The notes: a model not told the origin generated them from the letters alone. DNA of 7,117 bases from an uncultured bacterium (GCA_905214825.1 CAJMNV010000102.1:1-7117); one strand, 5' to 3'; numbered from the stretch's first letter, positions 1-6,242 are shown. Program-made: numbers and translations.

Positions 1-30
1 GTTCTGTTTACGTTGGGTTTAGTATATCCC

Positions 31-49
31 ATATTTTTGAATAAAATAT
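31..49. repeat. AT-only inverted repeat upstream of the operon promoter
   Basis: ATATTTT (31-37) and AAAATAT (43-49) are perfect 7-bp inverted arms around a 5-nt loop. The repeat lies about 70 bp upstream of the proposed -10 of the first operon. It could be the tail of a terminator for a gene left of the window or a protein-binding palindrome. AT-only palindromes arise easily in DNA of this composition, so it may mean nothing. No coding sequence is supported in 1-151. Confidence 0.25.
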
Positions 50-97
50 GAACGCTGCATAAACAAATATTTAACTTTTTGGGTATATTTTGTTTTA

Positions 98-126
98 TTC
101 CATATGATAACAAATTATGCTATACT
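98..126 (+). promoter_or_regulatory. Extended -10 promoter of the SUKH operon
   Basis: TG at 118-119, one base, then TATACT at 121-126 forms an extended -10 element (TGnTATACT). The hexamer at -35 spacing, near 98-103 (TTCCAT), is a poor match, which is tolerated when the extended -10 is present. Transcription would begin near 132-134, a few bases before the ribosome binding site at 136-143. It is the only convincing promoter seen before the five + strand genes ending at 4169. Confidence 0.5.
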
Positions 127-135
127 ATACATAGT

Positions 136-143
136 AAAGGAGG
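136..143 (+). promoter_or_regulatory. Ribosome binding site that fixes the TTG start of the first SUKH gene
   Basis: AAAGGAGG at 136-143 is a near-perfect Shine-Dalgarno sequence, with 8 nt between it and the TTG at 152. The in-frame ATG at 104 has no such site and lies upstream of the predicted transcription start. The TTG start also brings the N-terminus into line with that of the paralog encoded next. Confidence 0.75.
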
Positions 144-151
144 AAACGACA

Positions 152-1489
152 TTGAAACAACCATTTGCATATTTATCAAAAGAACACGCTGCATATCTCA
201 AAAATCTGGTACAACAAGCCGCAAACATGGACAAAAATTGTGCTGTATTTGGTGCAAAAAAACACAAATATCAACTCAATCCTGTGGTTACTTTGGAAGA
301 AGTCAAACGTTTTGAACAAAAGTATCAAATCAAATTACCATCAGAATATGTATTTTTCATCACACAAGTAGGCAATGGTGGTGCTGGCCCAGATTATGGC
401 ATATATGGCATAGACACCAAAAACTTACCCCCACTAACTGAAACAGAAATCATACCCCCTACGCCACACATCACTCCAGAATTGACACAGCCACAATGGG
501 AAATGTTGATACAAGCATATGCTGATTACGAATATGACGAATCGAATGGTATCTCAGATGGTACATATTGTATTGGTACAAAAGGTTGTACCTATTTCAA
601 TTATGTCATTTCCAGTGGTGATTATGAAAATCTTGTATATTACTTTGATGCAAATTATGAAGAAACAAGCCCACCATTTGTGCTTTCCATGCATTTTTTA
701 GAATGGTATGCCGCTTATTTTTCAGAAATTATACAAGGCAATACCACCCATTCTTTTGGATACCTGCCTTTGTATACACAAGAAGAAGTCATTGCCATAT
801 GCCAAAATCCAACAGACCCCCAAACGCAAATAGAAGCATTGCAAACTTTATATCGTTTTCCAACACTGCACAAAGATACCATCACATTTTTGAAAAATTG
901 TGAAACACCAGATATGGAAGTACAAAAATATAAATTGCTATTACAATTTGAACCAGAGTTTATCATAAAACAATTTCGACATATTTTGCAAACAAAACCT
1001 GAAATTGCCGTATCCATCTGCCGTAATATTCCAAATGAATACAAAGATGCATACTACACAGATATGTTAGAGCTGTTATATCATATGGATTTTGCAGATT
1101 TGGCACAACAACAAACCATTATATTGGTATTTTTGAAACAATGCCAATCTTTTTGTGCCGCAGATATTTTGCCATTTGCCAAAGATGAAACGCAGCCTCC
1201 CAGAAGCAGAGGCTTTGCATTTGACCAGATGTGTTATGCACCAGACAAACGCGCATTTGAAAAAGAGTATATGGAAGTACTGCAACACTGCGACGAACCT
1301 GACGTTGTAAAAAATGTACTCACACTTTCTATGTTGTTTGATAGCAACCATTGGCTTGCCATTTATATTTTTTTACGAGAAAAATTCAAAAGAAGTTATG
1401 CCGTTTGTTGGGCATTGGACATTCGTTTGCGGGATTATGGCTTTTCCAAAGATTACAATCATTTGACAGAAACATTTGATGATATATAA
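152..1489 (+). CDS. SUKH (SMI1/KNR4) domain protein with long helical C-terminal region, copy 1
   Basis: A 445-residue protein read from TTG 152. Residues about 45-195 form a SUKH (SMI1/KNR4) domain: an LPSEYVFFI segment at 62-70, the glycine-rich GNGGAGP at 74-80, IGTKGC at 141-146 and the terminal aromatic helix FLEWYAAYF at 182-190. SUKH domains are known in bacteria mainly as immunity proteins against polymorphic and contact-dependent toxins. Residues about 200-445 look alpha-helical with repeated short helices, possibly HEAT-like; I do not recognise a named family there. The protein is much longer than a stand-alone SUKH domain (about 130-160 residues). There is no signal peptide or membrane segment, so it should be cytoplasmic. 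It is the first gene of a five-gene operon and a full-length paralog of the next gene. Family assignment is firm; the immunity role is inferred from family and context, with no cognate toxin visible. Confidence 0.85.
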   Translation: MKQPFAYLSKEHAAYLKNLVQQAANMDKNCAVFGAKKHKYQLNPVVTLEEVKRFEQKYQIKLPSEYVFFITQVGNGGAGPDYGIYGIDTKNLPPLTETEIIPPTPHITPELTQPQWEMLIQAYADYEYDESNGISDGTYCIGTKGCTYFNYVISSGDYENLVYYFDANYEETSPPFVLSMHFLEWYAAYFSEIIQGNTTHSFGYLPLYTQEEVIAICQNPTDPQTQIEALQTLYRFPTLHKDTITFLKNCETPDMEVQKYKLLLQFEPEFIIKQFRHILQTKPEIAVSICRNIPNEYKDAYYTDMLELLYHMDFADLAQQQTIILVFLKQCQSFCAADILPFAKDETQPPRSRGFAFDQMCYAPDKRAFEKEYMEVLQHCDEPDVVKNVLTLSMLFDSNHWLAIYIFLREKFKRSYAVCWALDIRLRDYGFSKDYNHLTETFDDI

Positions 1490-1502
1490 GGGGGAAATAT
1501 AA

Positions 1503-2825
1503 ATGCAAAAAATGAACAAAGAATATGCAATCTATTTACAAGAATTGGTAAAACAAGCTGGTTTGGTAGACAAAAACAGAAAGGTATTTGGCGCAGAAAA
1601 ACATGATTATCAATTAAAACCTGTCATTTCATTATCCGAAGTACAGGCATATGAACAAAAACACAACATCAAACTACCATCAGAATATGTTTTTTTCATC
1701 ACACAAGTAGGCAACGGTGGTGCTGGGCCATTTTATGGCATATACGGCATCCATATTGCAAAGGATTACCTCTATTATACAAAATCTGGCACACCATTTT
1801 TATCCAGCAAATTGACAAAAGATGTGTGGGCAGAAAAATTAGCCCCAATGGACGATGATGATTGTCCTGATGAAATATTTGAACAAATCGAAGAAGAAAT
1901 TTTACAAGGAACAACTTCTATTGGCACACAAGGCTGTTCTTACGAAACACTTGCTATTGCAGAAGGGGCTGAAGAAAACCGTATTTTTTATATCAATAAT
2001 GACTGGAATACAGAAGAAATGCCTTTTGATACAAAAACAACCTTTTTAGAGTGGTACGAAAATTTTTTCAAAGAAATTATCATCGGCAATTCTGTATTTA
2101 ATTATGGTTATTATAAAATTCAAACACAACAACAAGCAATACAAACATTTTCCAGTACAAATGACAAAGCAGAACAATCTGATTGCTTAAACAGTTTTTT
2201 GCGCTTTCCAAAACTGGAACAAGAAACCATTGATTTTATACAAGCATTATCTGATGATGATTTTCCAGCTCACAAATTGCTTTTGCTTTTAAGATATGAC
2301 ACAAAAAATGGATTACAGCTTTTTGATACATTTTTAACCGAAAAACCAAAAGTCGCTATTTCAGCAAGCATCAACGTACCAATAGAATGTTTGCCATATT
2401 ATTATGATAAATTTTTACATATGCTTTATACCATGAAAGATGGTTCTGAAAAATGCAGTTCTTTTTCTTCTTATCATGATGTATTGCTTTATCGCTTAAA
2501 AGACTGCCCACAATTCAAAGCAAAGGACATCATACCTTTCTTGGATAAGAAAGGGATTTCAGACTCAGATTTACGAACAGCGTTATACACATTGCGTAAT
2601 GCAAAAGACAAAATAGATTATGTAGACAGATTTATTGATTATATGTTGCATGGTTCTTATCATGTTGCACATATTGCATTACAAAGCATTTCTAATGTGT
2701 CACACCCTGCACTAAAAGAAATATGCCCTGTATTATGGGAAAAATATACAGATAATCTGATGCGTACAAACTTAAAAATTTTATGCAACACCAATCATGT
2801 ACTCATACCCATTGAAAAAAAATAG
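1503..2825 (+). CDS. SUKH (SMI1/KNR4) domain protein with long helical C-terminal region, copy 2
   Basis: A 440-residue paralog of the preceding protein. The SUKH core is present: LPSEYVFFI at 58-66, GNGGAGP at 70-76, IGTQGC at 140-145 and FLEWYENFF at 181-189. An acidic insertion, residues about 117-132, is rich in Asp and Glu and differs from copy 1. The helical C-terminal half aligns recognisably with copy 1 (for example the RFP motif, the EKPKVAIS segment and the KDIIPF segment) but has diverged strongly. The ribosome binding site AAGGGGG (1488-1494) overlaps the stop codon of copy 1 and sits 8 nt before ATG 1503, so translation is probably coupled. The ATG at 1512 is a weaker alternative start. 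It is probably a cytoplasmic immunity-type protein arising by tandem duplication; the function is inferred. Confidence 0.85.
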   Translation: MQKMNKEYAIYLQELVKQAGLVDKNRKVFGAEKHDYQLKPVISLSEVQAYEQKHNIKLPSEYVFFITQVGNGGAGPFYGIYGIHIAKDYLYYTKSGTPFLSSKLTKDVWAEKLAPMDDDDCPDEIFEQIEEEILQGTTSIGTQGCSYETLAIAEGAEENRIFYINNDWNTEEMPFDTKTTFLEWYENFFKEIIIGNSVFNYGYYKIQTQQQAIQTFSSTNDKAEQSDCLNSFLRFPKLEQETIDFIQALSDDDFPAHKLLLLLRYDTKNGLQLFDTFLTEKPKVAISASINVPIECLPYYYDKFLHMLYTMKDGSEKCSSFSSYHDVLLYRLKDCPQFKAKDIIPFLDKKGISDSDLRTALYTLRNAKDKIDYVDRFIDYMLHGSYHVAHIALQSISNVSHPALKEICPVLWEKYTDNLMRTNLKILCNTNHVLIPIEKK

Positions 2826-2839
2826 AAAGGTTTACCAAA

Positions 2840-3187
2840 ATGAAACAAAATCAAATCATTTGCAAAAATTGTGGAAACGGCTGTTTCCTAGAAGTTGTCA
2901 CAGAACAAAACAAAGTCATATCCATAAACGGTAATCGTTGTGATGGTGGCAAACGATATGCAGAAAATATATTTTGCACCACTTACTTAGAAACAACATT
3001 ATCCACAACAGACGGTAGAATGACTGCGGTTCGCTCAACAGAGCCAATTCCTTACACCATACAGCAAAAATGCTTAAACGCATTGTCTGGCATGGTATTG
3101 GAAACGCCCATCATAAAAGGAGAAATGATACTGCAAGATGCGGCAGACTGTGGTGTGGATATTGTGGCAACAGAAAACGTTTTCTAA
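2840..3187 (+). CDS. DUF1667 family protein with four-cysteine motif
   Basis: A 115-residue protein whose full length matches the DUF1667 family. The N-terminus carries C8-x2-C11-x3-C15 and a later C34 in an NRCDGGKRYA context, a spacing like that of [4Fe-4S] sites at the N-terminus of molybdopterin oxidoreductases. The middle has the family's threonine-rich segment and an EPIP motif near 68-71, and the end carries GVDIVATENVF (105-115). In other bacteria this family is usually encoded beside glycerol-3-phosphate dehydrogenase-like and NAD(P)/FAD-dependent oxidoreductases. Here it stands 14 nt after a SUKH gene and 14 nt before a DUF3916-like gene, with no oxidoreductase in the window. The ribosome binding site is AGAAAGG (2824-2830), overlapping the previous stop. 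The biochemical role of the family is unknown to me; metal or cluster binding is inferred from the cysteines. Confidence 0.8.
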   Translation: MKQNQIICKNCGNGCFLEVVTEQNKVISINGNRCDGGKRYAENIFCTTYLETTLSTTDGRMTAVRSTEPIPYTIQQKCLNALSGMVLETPIIKGEMILQDAADCGVDIVATENVF

Positions 3188-3201
3188 AAGGGGAAGTATC
3201 T

Positions 3202-3717
3202 ATGTACGATTATAGCAGAAAAAAACAACGTTGGTACAAAAGAGAAACAAAACGGATATTACAGTATTTACAATCCGTAGAACCTACCTATCATCCACAA
3301 TATCACAATGATATTTATGAAAGTATCAAATGTTATGCCAATTTATTTTTTGTACCAAAAGGAAAAGTCAAAAAAGAATTGTTACACATATTGTTGCAAA
3401 AAACAGAACAAATCATCGCAAACAAACCAACAGATTTGCCTTTTTGCAAAGTCTTTTTATCTGTCCCCAAACACAACATCGCACATTCACAAATATCTTT
3501 GTTATTCGATGAAAATTATTATCGCACATTTTGGGACAGAAACAATATCAATATACAACGTTGGACAAAATTAGAAAAGCCATCTATCACACAAGAATTG
3601 GAAATCCCCACCACATTACCTCATTGTGGCTATTTGGAGGAAATACCAAACGAATTTGGATTTTATATTGATGAACTATGGTTTTATGGAGAAATAGCAT
3701 GTACGCTTGGGAAATGA
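3202..3717 (+). CDS. Protein resembling DUF3916, probable immunity-type
   Basis: A 171-residue protein starting at ATG 3202, 8 nt after AAGGGG (3188-3193). The frame is open further upstream to 3070, but that part overlaps the DUF1667 gene and lacks a ribosome binding site. The N-terminus is strongly basic (residues 6-18). A central stretch with KVKKELL (55-61) and KPTDLPFCKVFLSVP (75-89) precedes a SQISLLF strand (96-102), an FWDRNN motif (110-115) followed by W121, and a terminal DELWFYGEI (157-165). This order of motifs resembles what I remember of DUF3916, a family of small bacterial proteins of unknown function; I could not check it. No signal peptide or membrane helix is seen. Its place after SUKH genes suggests an immunity-type protein, but that is only contextual. 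Confidence 0.6.
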   Translation: MYDYSRKKQRWYKRETKRILQYLQSVEPTYHPQYHNDIYESIKCYANLFFVPKGKVKKELLHILLQKTEQIIANKPTDLPFCKVFLSVPKHNIAHSQISLLFDENYYRTFWDRNNINIQRWTKLEKPSITQELEIPTTLPHCGYLEEIPNEFGFYIDELWFYGEIACTLGK

Positions 3718-4169
3718 TACAAAAAGAAATTTTAAAAATCAATACAAATGGTATGCAATACTTAACAAATATTGAAAAATTACCACATGAACACGCATTG
3801 CAAATTGCCGCATACTTATGGGAATGTTGCTGTACCACAGACAATGACTTTTGGTACACCATCGCCAGAGGGCTTTTGTGGAACATACCGCTACACTGGA
3901 TACAACACTATACCACACAAATATTACAAATCATGGATGTAAATTGGCAAGACGATTTTGAGTACAATAATGCTTGTGTGGTGTTTGCCCATCAACCAGA
4001 AATATTGCAAATACTCATTGACTGGGGCAAACAAAATGGTATGACAGAAGATGCCACAGAATGGGAAAAAATTGGTTGTCAAACAAAATACTTTACACAA
4101 ACAATGGCAGAATTTGAACGGTTATGTGATGTTTACCAAATCCGTTTATCTTTTGGCTGCAAAAAATAG
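3699..4169 (+). CDS. Helical protein of unknown family, last gene of the SUKH operon
   Basis: A 156-residue protein. I choose ATG 3699 because GGAGA (3688-3692) lies 6 nt upstream; the in-frame ATG at 3678 has no ribosome binding site. The gene overlaps the end of the preceding gene by 19 nt, so translation is probably coupled. The sequence is rich in Trp, Tyr, Gln and Ile and looks mainly alpha-helical. Features include a Cys triplet at 43-45, a WNIPLHWIQHY segment (61-71) and a DDFEYNNACVVFAHQPEIL segment (85-103) that resembles two helices of a HEAT-type repeat. It has no signal peptide or clear membrane helix. I do not recognise the family. Position and architecture fit a small immunity-type protein, but this is a guess. 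Its last 37 nt overlap a - strand frame ending at 4133. Confidence 0.65.
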   Translation: MYAWEMIQKEILKINTNGMQYLTNIEKLPHEHALQIAAYLWECCCTTDNDFWYTIARGLLWNIPLHWIQHYTTQILQIMDVNWQDDFEYNNACVVFAHQPEILQILIDWGKQNGMTEDATEWEKIGCQTKYFTQTMAEFERLCDVYQIRLSFGCKK

Positions 4170-4469
4170 AGTATCAAAAACAATATACTCACAAACAGGC
4201 ATATTTTTCCACCTATCAGTGAATAAAAAACCTGTTTTTCTCCTATCAGCAACGCAATACCGCCATAAAACAGCCCATACAAACATTGAAATATCGTACC
4301 CACTAACAACCATGTATGGTAATGTATCACACAACCCAAACATAAAAACACAGAACATATTGCCAATAACAACATAGCGGGTATGTCAAAGACAAGCAGA
4401 AACAATTCCCCCATCAGCCATACATATGGTATTGATTTGAAATAACAATGCCCATACCTTTGTCGTCAT
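4133..4469 (-). pseudogene. Small membrane protein gene, probable one-base frameshift near its start
   Basis: The - strand frame 4414-4133 encodes 93 residues with three hydrophobic segments (about 4-29, 34-58 and 63-86) and a basic tail. ATG 4414 lacks a ribosome binding site. Further upstream, AAAGGGGG (4485-4478) lies 8 nt before ATG 4469, but that ATG opens a frame ending after 27 codons. Removing one base around 4457 would join MTTK to YGHCYFKSIPYVWLMGEL and continue into the hydrophobic body, giving about 111 residues. The body frame stays open upstream to a TGA overlapping that ATG, which fits a lost or sequence-error frame. Alternatively the gene simply starts at 4414. I recognise no family. 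No promoter is seen; the gene lies just past the terminator of the LUD gene, so expression would need read-through. It overlaps the + operon's last gene at the 3' ends. Confidence 0.45.
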
Positions 4470-4499
4470 GGCTTCTTCCCCCTTTGCACAGAATCAAAC

Positions 4500-4538
4500 A
4501 AAATACATCACACCTATGACAGATGTGATGTATTTTTT
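4500..4538. terminator. Bidirectional intrinsic terminator
   Basis: AAAATACATCACA (4500-4512) pairs perfectly over 13 bp with TGTGATGTATTTT (4524-4536) around an 11-nt loop. On the + strand the stem runs into six T residues (4533-4538). On the - strand it ends in TTTT followed by GTTTG. It begins 9 nt beyond the stop of the - strand LUD gene and is the first good terminator downstream of the + strand operon, so it may serve both. Confidence 0.75.
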
Positions 4539-4545
4539 ATACAAT

Positions 4546-5184
4546 TTAAAATCCCATATCTTCTCCAACCAGTATCACTTTGATACGACCTTTTGGTGTG
4601 CAATTTCTTGTTACCAAAAATTGATTGCAAATACATTCTGGTGATAAACAATTATGGCAGCTACCTGTTGCCACGCAAGGTGTTTTGCCCATAAAACGCA
4701 TATTATTTATGGGTGCAGCATGATTTCTTGCACGACTGATGGCACTTTCCACATCTTTTTCCACTTTATTCATACCACATATCACAATGACATTTTTTGG
4801 TCCATAACAAAAAGCAGCCAAACGATTGCCTGTACCATCAATATTGACCAAAACACCATCTTCTGAAATGGCATTTGTACTTGTCAAAAAATAATCCACA
4901 AGCAATGCTTTTCTCTGCATTTCTTGTCTTTCTTGTGGGTCGCTAACCAAATCTCTATCAATAACATCATAATCTTTTTCATGTATGGCTTTTGTCAATC
5001 CCATATCACGAATTGTCATAGACCCCCCCCATGACACAGAACTCTTTTCAGGTATCAAAGACAAAGCTTTTTCCAATGCTTCTGCGGCTGTCGGACAGTA
5101 ATAAGCCTCAAAATGACGTTTTTGTAAATTTTCTACCATATTTTTACCTAACAATTCATTTCTCAATTCTTTTGGTGTTGCCAT
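4546..5184 (-). CDS. LUD-domain protein (lactate utilization / DUF162 family) with C-terminal Cys cluster
   Basis: A 212-residue protein starting at ATG 5184, 8 nt after AGGAG (5197-5193). A TTG at 5190 is too close to that site. The LUD fold is shown by SVSWGGSMTIRDMGL (49-63), SDPQER (81-86), TSTNAISEDGVLVNIDGTGN (101-120) and YGPKNVIVICGMNKV (127-141). The end carries C170, C176, C179, C184, C186 and C195, a possible Fe-S or metal site. The domain is shared with LutC and the N-terminal part of LutB of lactate oxidation, but this gene has no lutA or lutB neighbour, so lactate use should not be assumed. It is a stand-alone LUD protein of the kind common in Clostridia, probably cytoplasmic. 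The gene contains an unbroken run of eight G on its sense strand (complement of 5023-5030). It is followed at once by a terminator. Confidence 0.85.
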   Translation of the reverse strand: MATPKELRNELLGKNMVENLQKRHFEAYYCPTAAEALEKALSLIPEKSSVSWGGSMTIRDMGLTKAIHEKDYDVIDRDLVSDPQERQEMQRKALLVDYFLTSTNAISEDGVLVNIDGTGNRLAAFCYGPKNVIVICGMNKVEKDVESAISRARNHAAPINNMRFMGKTPCVATGSCHNCLSPECICNQFLVTRNCTPKGRIKVILVGEDMGF

Positions 5185-5329
5185 ATACAAAACTCCTCTC
5201 TGTTTTCTATCATATTATATATAAATAATTGTATCATATCCCAGAAAACATAGATAGTTTTTTTGTTGCAAAAAATGATAAAAATGGTTTATGATAAGTA
5301 TAACAAATGTACAAACAAGGAGCATACAA
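5185..5329. promoter_or_regulatory. Divergent AT-rich promoter region between the LUD and TrmH genes
   Basis: This 145-bp spacer must drive both outward genes. For the + strand, TTGCAA (5266-5271), an 18-nt spacer and TATGAT (5290-5295) form a plausible promoter. For the - strand, TGATACAAT read from 5236 to 5228 forms an extended -10, and TATAAT at 5219-5214 is a second candidate; neither has a good -35. Ribosome binding sites are AAGGAG at 5317-5322 (+) and AGGAG at 5197-5193 (-). No convincing operator palindrome or riboswitch was seen. Confidence 0.4.
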
Positions 5330-6133
5330 ATGGCAAAACGAATAGAAAGTACAAAAAACCAGCTCATCAAGCGATTACAAGGGCTAAAACAAAGAAAAAA
5401 CAGAGAAAAAGAAGGCATATTTATTGCAGAAGGTCTGCGGTTTGTAGAAGAAATCCCAGATGATTGGGACGTGGCATGTTATGTTGTGGCAGATCATTTT
5501 GCAGCAGAATATGATATATCTGTTTTTGAAAAAAAAGCAGATACATATTGTGTAACAGACAAATTATTTGCACAACTGGCAGAAACAGAACATCCACAAG
5601 GTATTCTTGCTGTATGTCACAAAAAAACATACCATTTGGAAACTATATTGCAAAATAAAAATGGATTTTTCTTATTGGCAGAAGAAATGAATGACCCTGG
5701 AAATTTGGGTACCATTATTCGAACCGCAGATGCCTGCAATGTAGATGCTATTTTTTTATCAAAAGGCAGTGTGGATTTGTACCATGCCAAAACATTGCGT
5801 GCCACAATGGGTTCTGTGTTTCATATACCTGTATTTCAAAATATATCATTGGAAGAAATAGCCAACATATTGCAAGAAAGAGGTATCCCCATTTATGCAG
5901 CACATTTGAAAGGCAGACAATACCCATATAGTTTAAATTTGCGGCGTGCATGTGCGTTTTTGATTGGCAATGAGGCAAGAGGGCTTTCTGACGAAGCGTC
6001 TGCATTATGCGACAGTTATGTCAAAATCCCCATACCCGGTAGGGCAGAATCTTTGAATGCTTCCATTGCGGCAGCAGTATTGTTGTATGAAACTGTAAGG
6101 CAAAGAACATTACCAAAAGAAAATGTAAAATAA
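5330..6133 (+). CDS. TrmH/SpoU family RNA 2'-O-ribose methyltransferase
   Basis: A 267-residue protein that should transfer a methyl group from S-adenosylmethionine to a ribose 2'-OH in rRNA or tRNA. I choose ATG 5330, 7 nt after AAGGAG (5317-5322); an in-frame ATG at 5291 has no such site and overlaps the promoter. Residues 1-100 match the SpoU substrate-binding domain (basic start, then EGIFIAEGLRFVEE at 28-41, and HPQGILAV at 88-95). The SPOUT catalytic domain follows with motif 1 NDPGNLGTIIRTADA (121-135, R131), motif 2 LIGNEARGLS (211-220) and motif 3 IPIPGRAESLNASIAAAV (233-250, N243), which form the trefoil-knot cofactor site. Length and motifs are complete, so it should be active. The exact target nucleotide cannot be told from sequence; it resembles YsgA-type proteins more than RlmB by its N-terminus. 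Confidence 0.92.
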   Translation: MAKRIESTKNQLIKRLQGLKQRKNREKEGIFIAEGLRFVEEIPDDWDVACYVVADHFAAEYDISVFEKKADTYCVTDKLFAQLAETEHPQGILAVCHKKTYHLETILQNKNGFFLLAEEMNDPGNLGTIIRTADACNVDAIFLSKGSVDLYHAKTLRATMGSVFHIPVFQNISLEEIANILQERGIPIYAAHLKGRQYPYSLNLRRACAFLIGNEARGLSDEASALCDSYVKIPIPGRAESLNASIAAAVLLYETVRQRTLPKENVK

Positions 6134-6150
6134 CAAATGCTATTTTGCTA

Positions 6151-6167
6151 TACAAAATTTTTTTGTA
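6151..6167. terminator. Weak AT-only hairpin after the TrmH gene
   Basis: TACAAAA (6151-6157) and TTTTGTA (6161-6167) form a perfect 7-bp inverted repeat with a 3-nt loop, 17 nt after the stop codon. There are no G:C pairs apart from one, and no clean T tract follows, so termination would be inefficient at best. I list it because nothing better separates the methyltransferase from the following promoter. Confidence 0.25.
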
Positions 6168-6181
6168 ATTTGCTTATGGCA

Positions 6182-6210
6182 TTGTTTTCTTATTCATTTT
6201 CCATTATAAT
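6182..6210 (+). promoter_or_regulatory. Sigma-A type promoter of the metallophosphoesterase gene
   Basis: TTGTTT (6182-6187), a 17-nt spacer and a consensus TATAAT (6205-6210) give a good housekeeping promoter. Transcription would start near 6217, about 25 nt before the TTG start at 6243. AGGTG (6232-6236) lies 6 nt before that TTG. The alternative GTG start at 6234 is part of this ribosome binding site and has none of its own. Confidence 0.65.
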
Positions 6211-6242
6211 AAAAAGACACAAAACAGAAATAGGTGATTGCT

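Noticed and set aside
14..36. TGGG...CCCA followed by T-rich sequence as a terminator for a gene left of the window
   Set aside because: Only four base pairs match and the inner bases do not pair, so the stem is too weak to call.
715..1351. Two - strand frames (715-1044 and 1076-1351) inside the first SUKH gene
   Set aside because: They lie opposite a well-supported coding frame, lack ribosome binding sites, and encode compositions typical of reverse-complement shadow frames.
3070..3201. Upstream extension of the DUF3916-like gene to ATG 3070
   Set aside because: It overlaps the DUF1667 gene almost entirely and has no ribosome binding site, whereas ATG 3202 has a strong one at 3188-3193.
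4169..4190. GAGTAT / ATACTC inverted repeat after the last operon gene
   Set aside because: Six-bp stem with a 10-nt loop and no T tract on the + strand; it also lies inside the - strand frame.
4051..4377. + strand open frame of 108 codons
   Set aside because: Overlaps the end of a supported gene out of frame, has no ribosome binding site, and its product is low-complexity and unlike a folded protein. It is opposite the more plausible hydrophobic - strand frame.
5185..5329. Riboswitch or T-box leader ahead of the methyltransferase gene
   Set aside because: The spacer is AT-rich, short, shared by two divergent genes, and shows no conserved structured elements or terminator-antiterminator pair.
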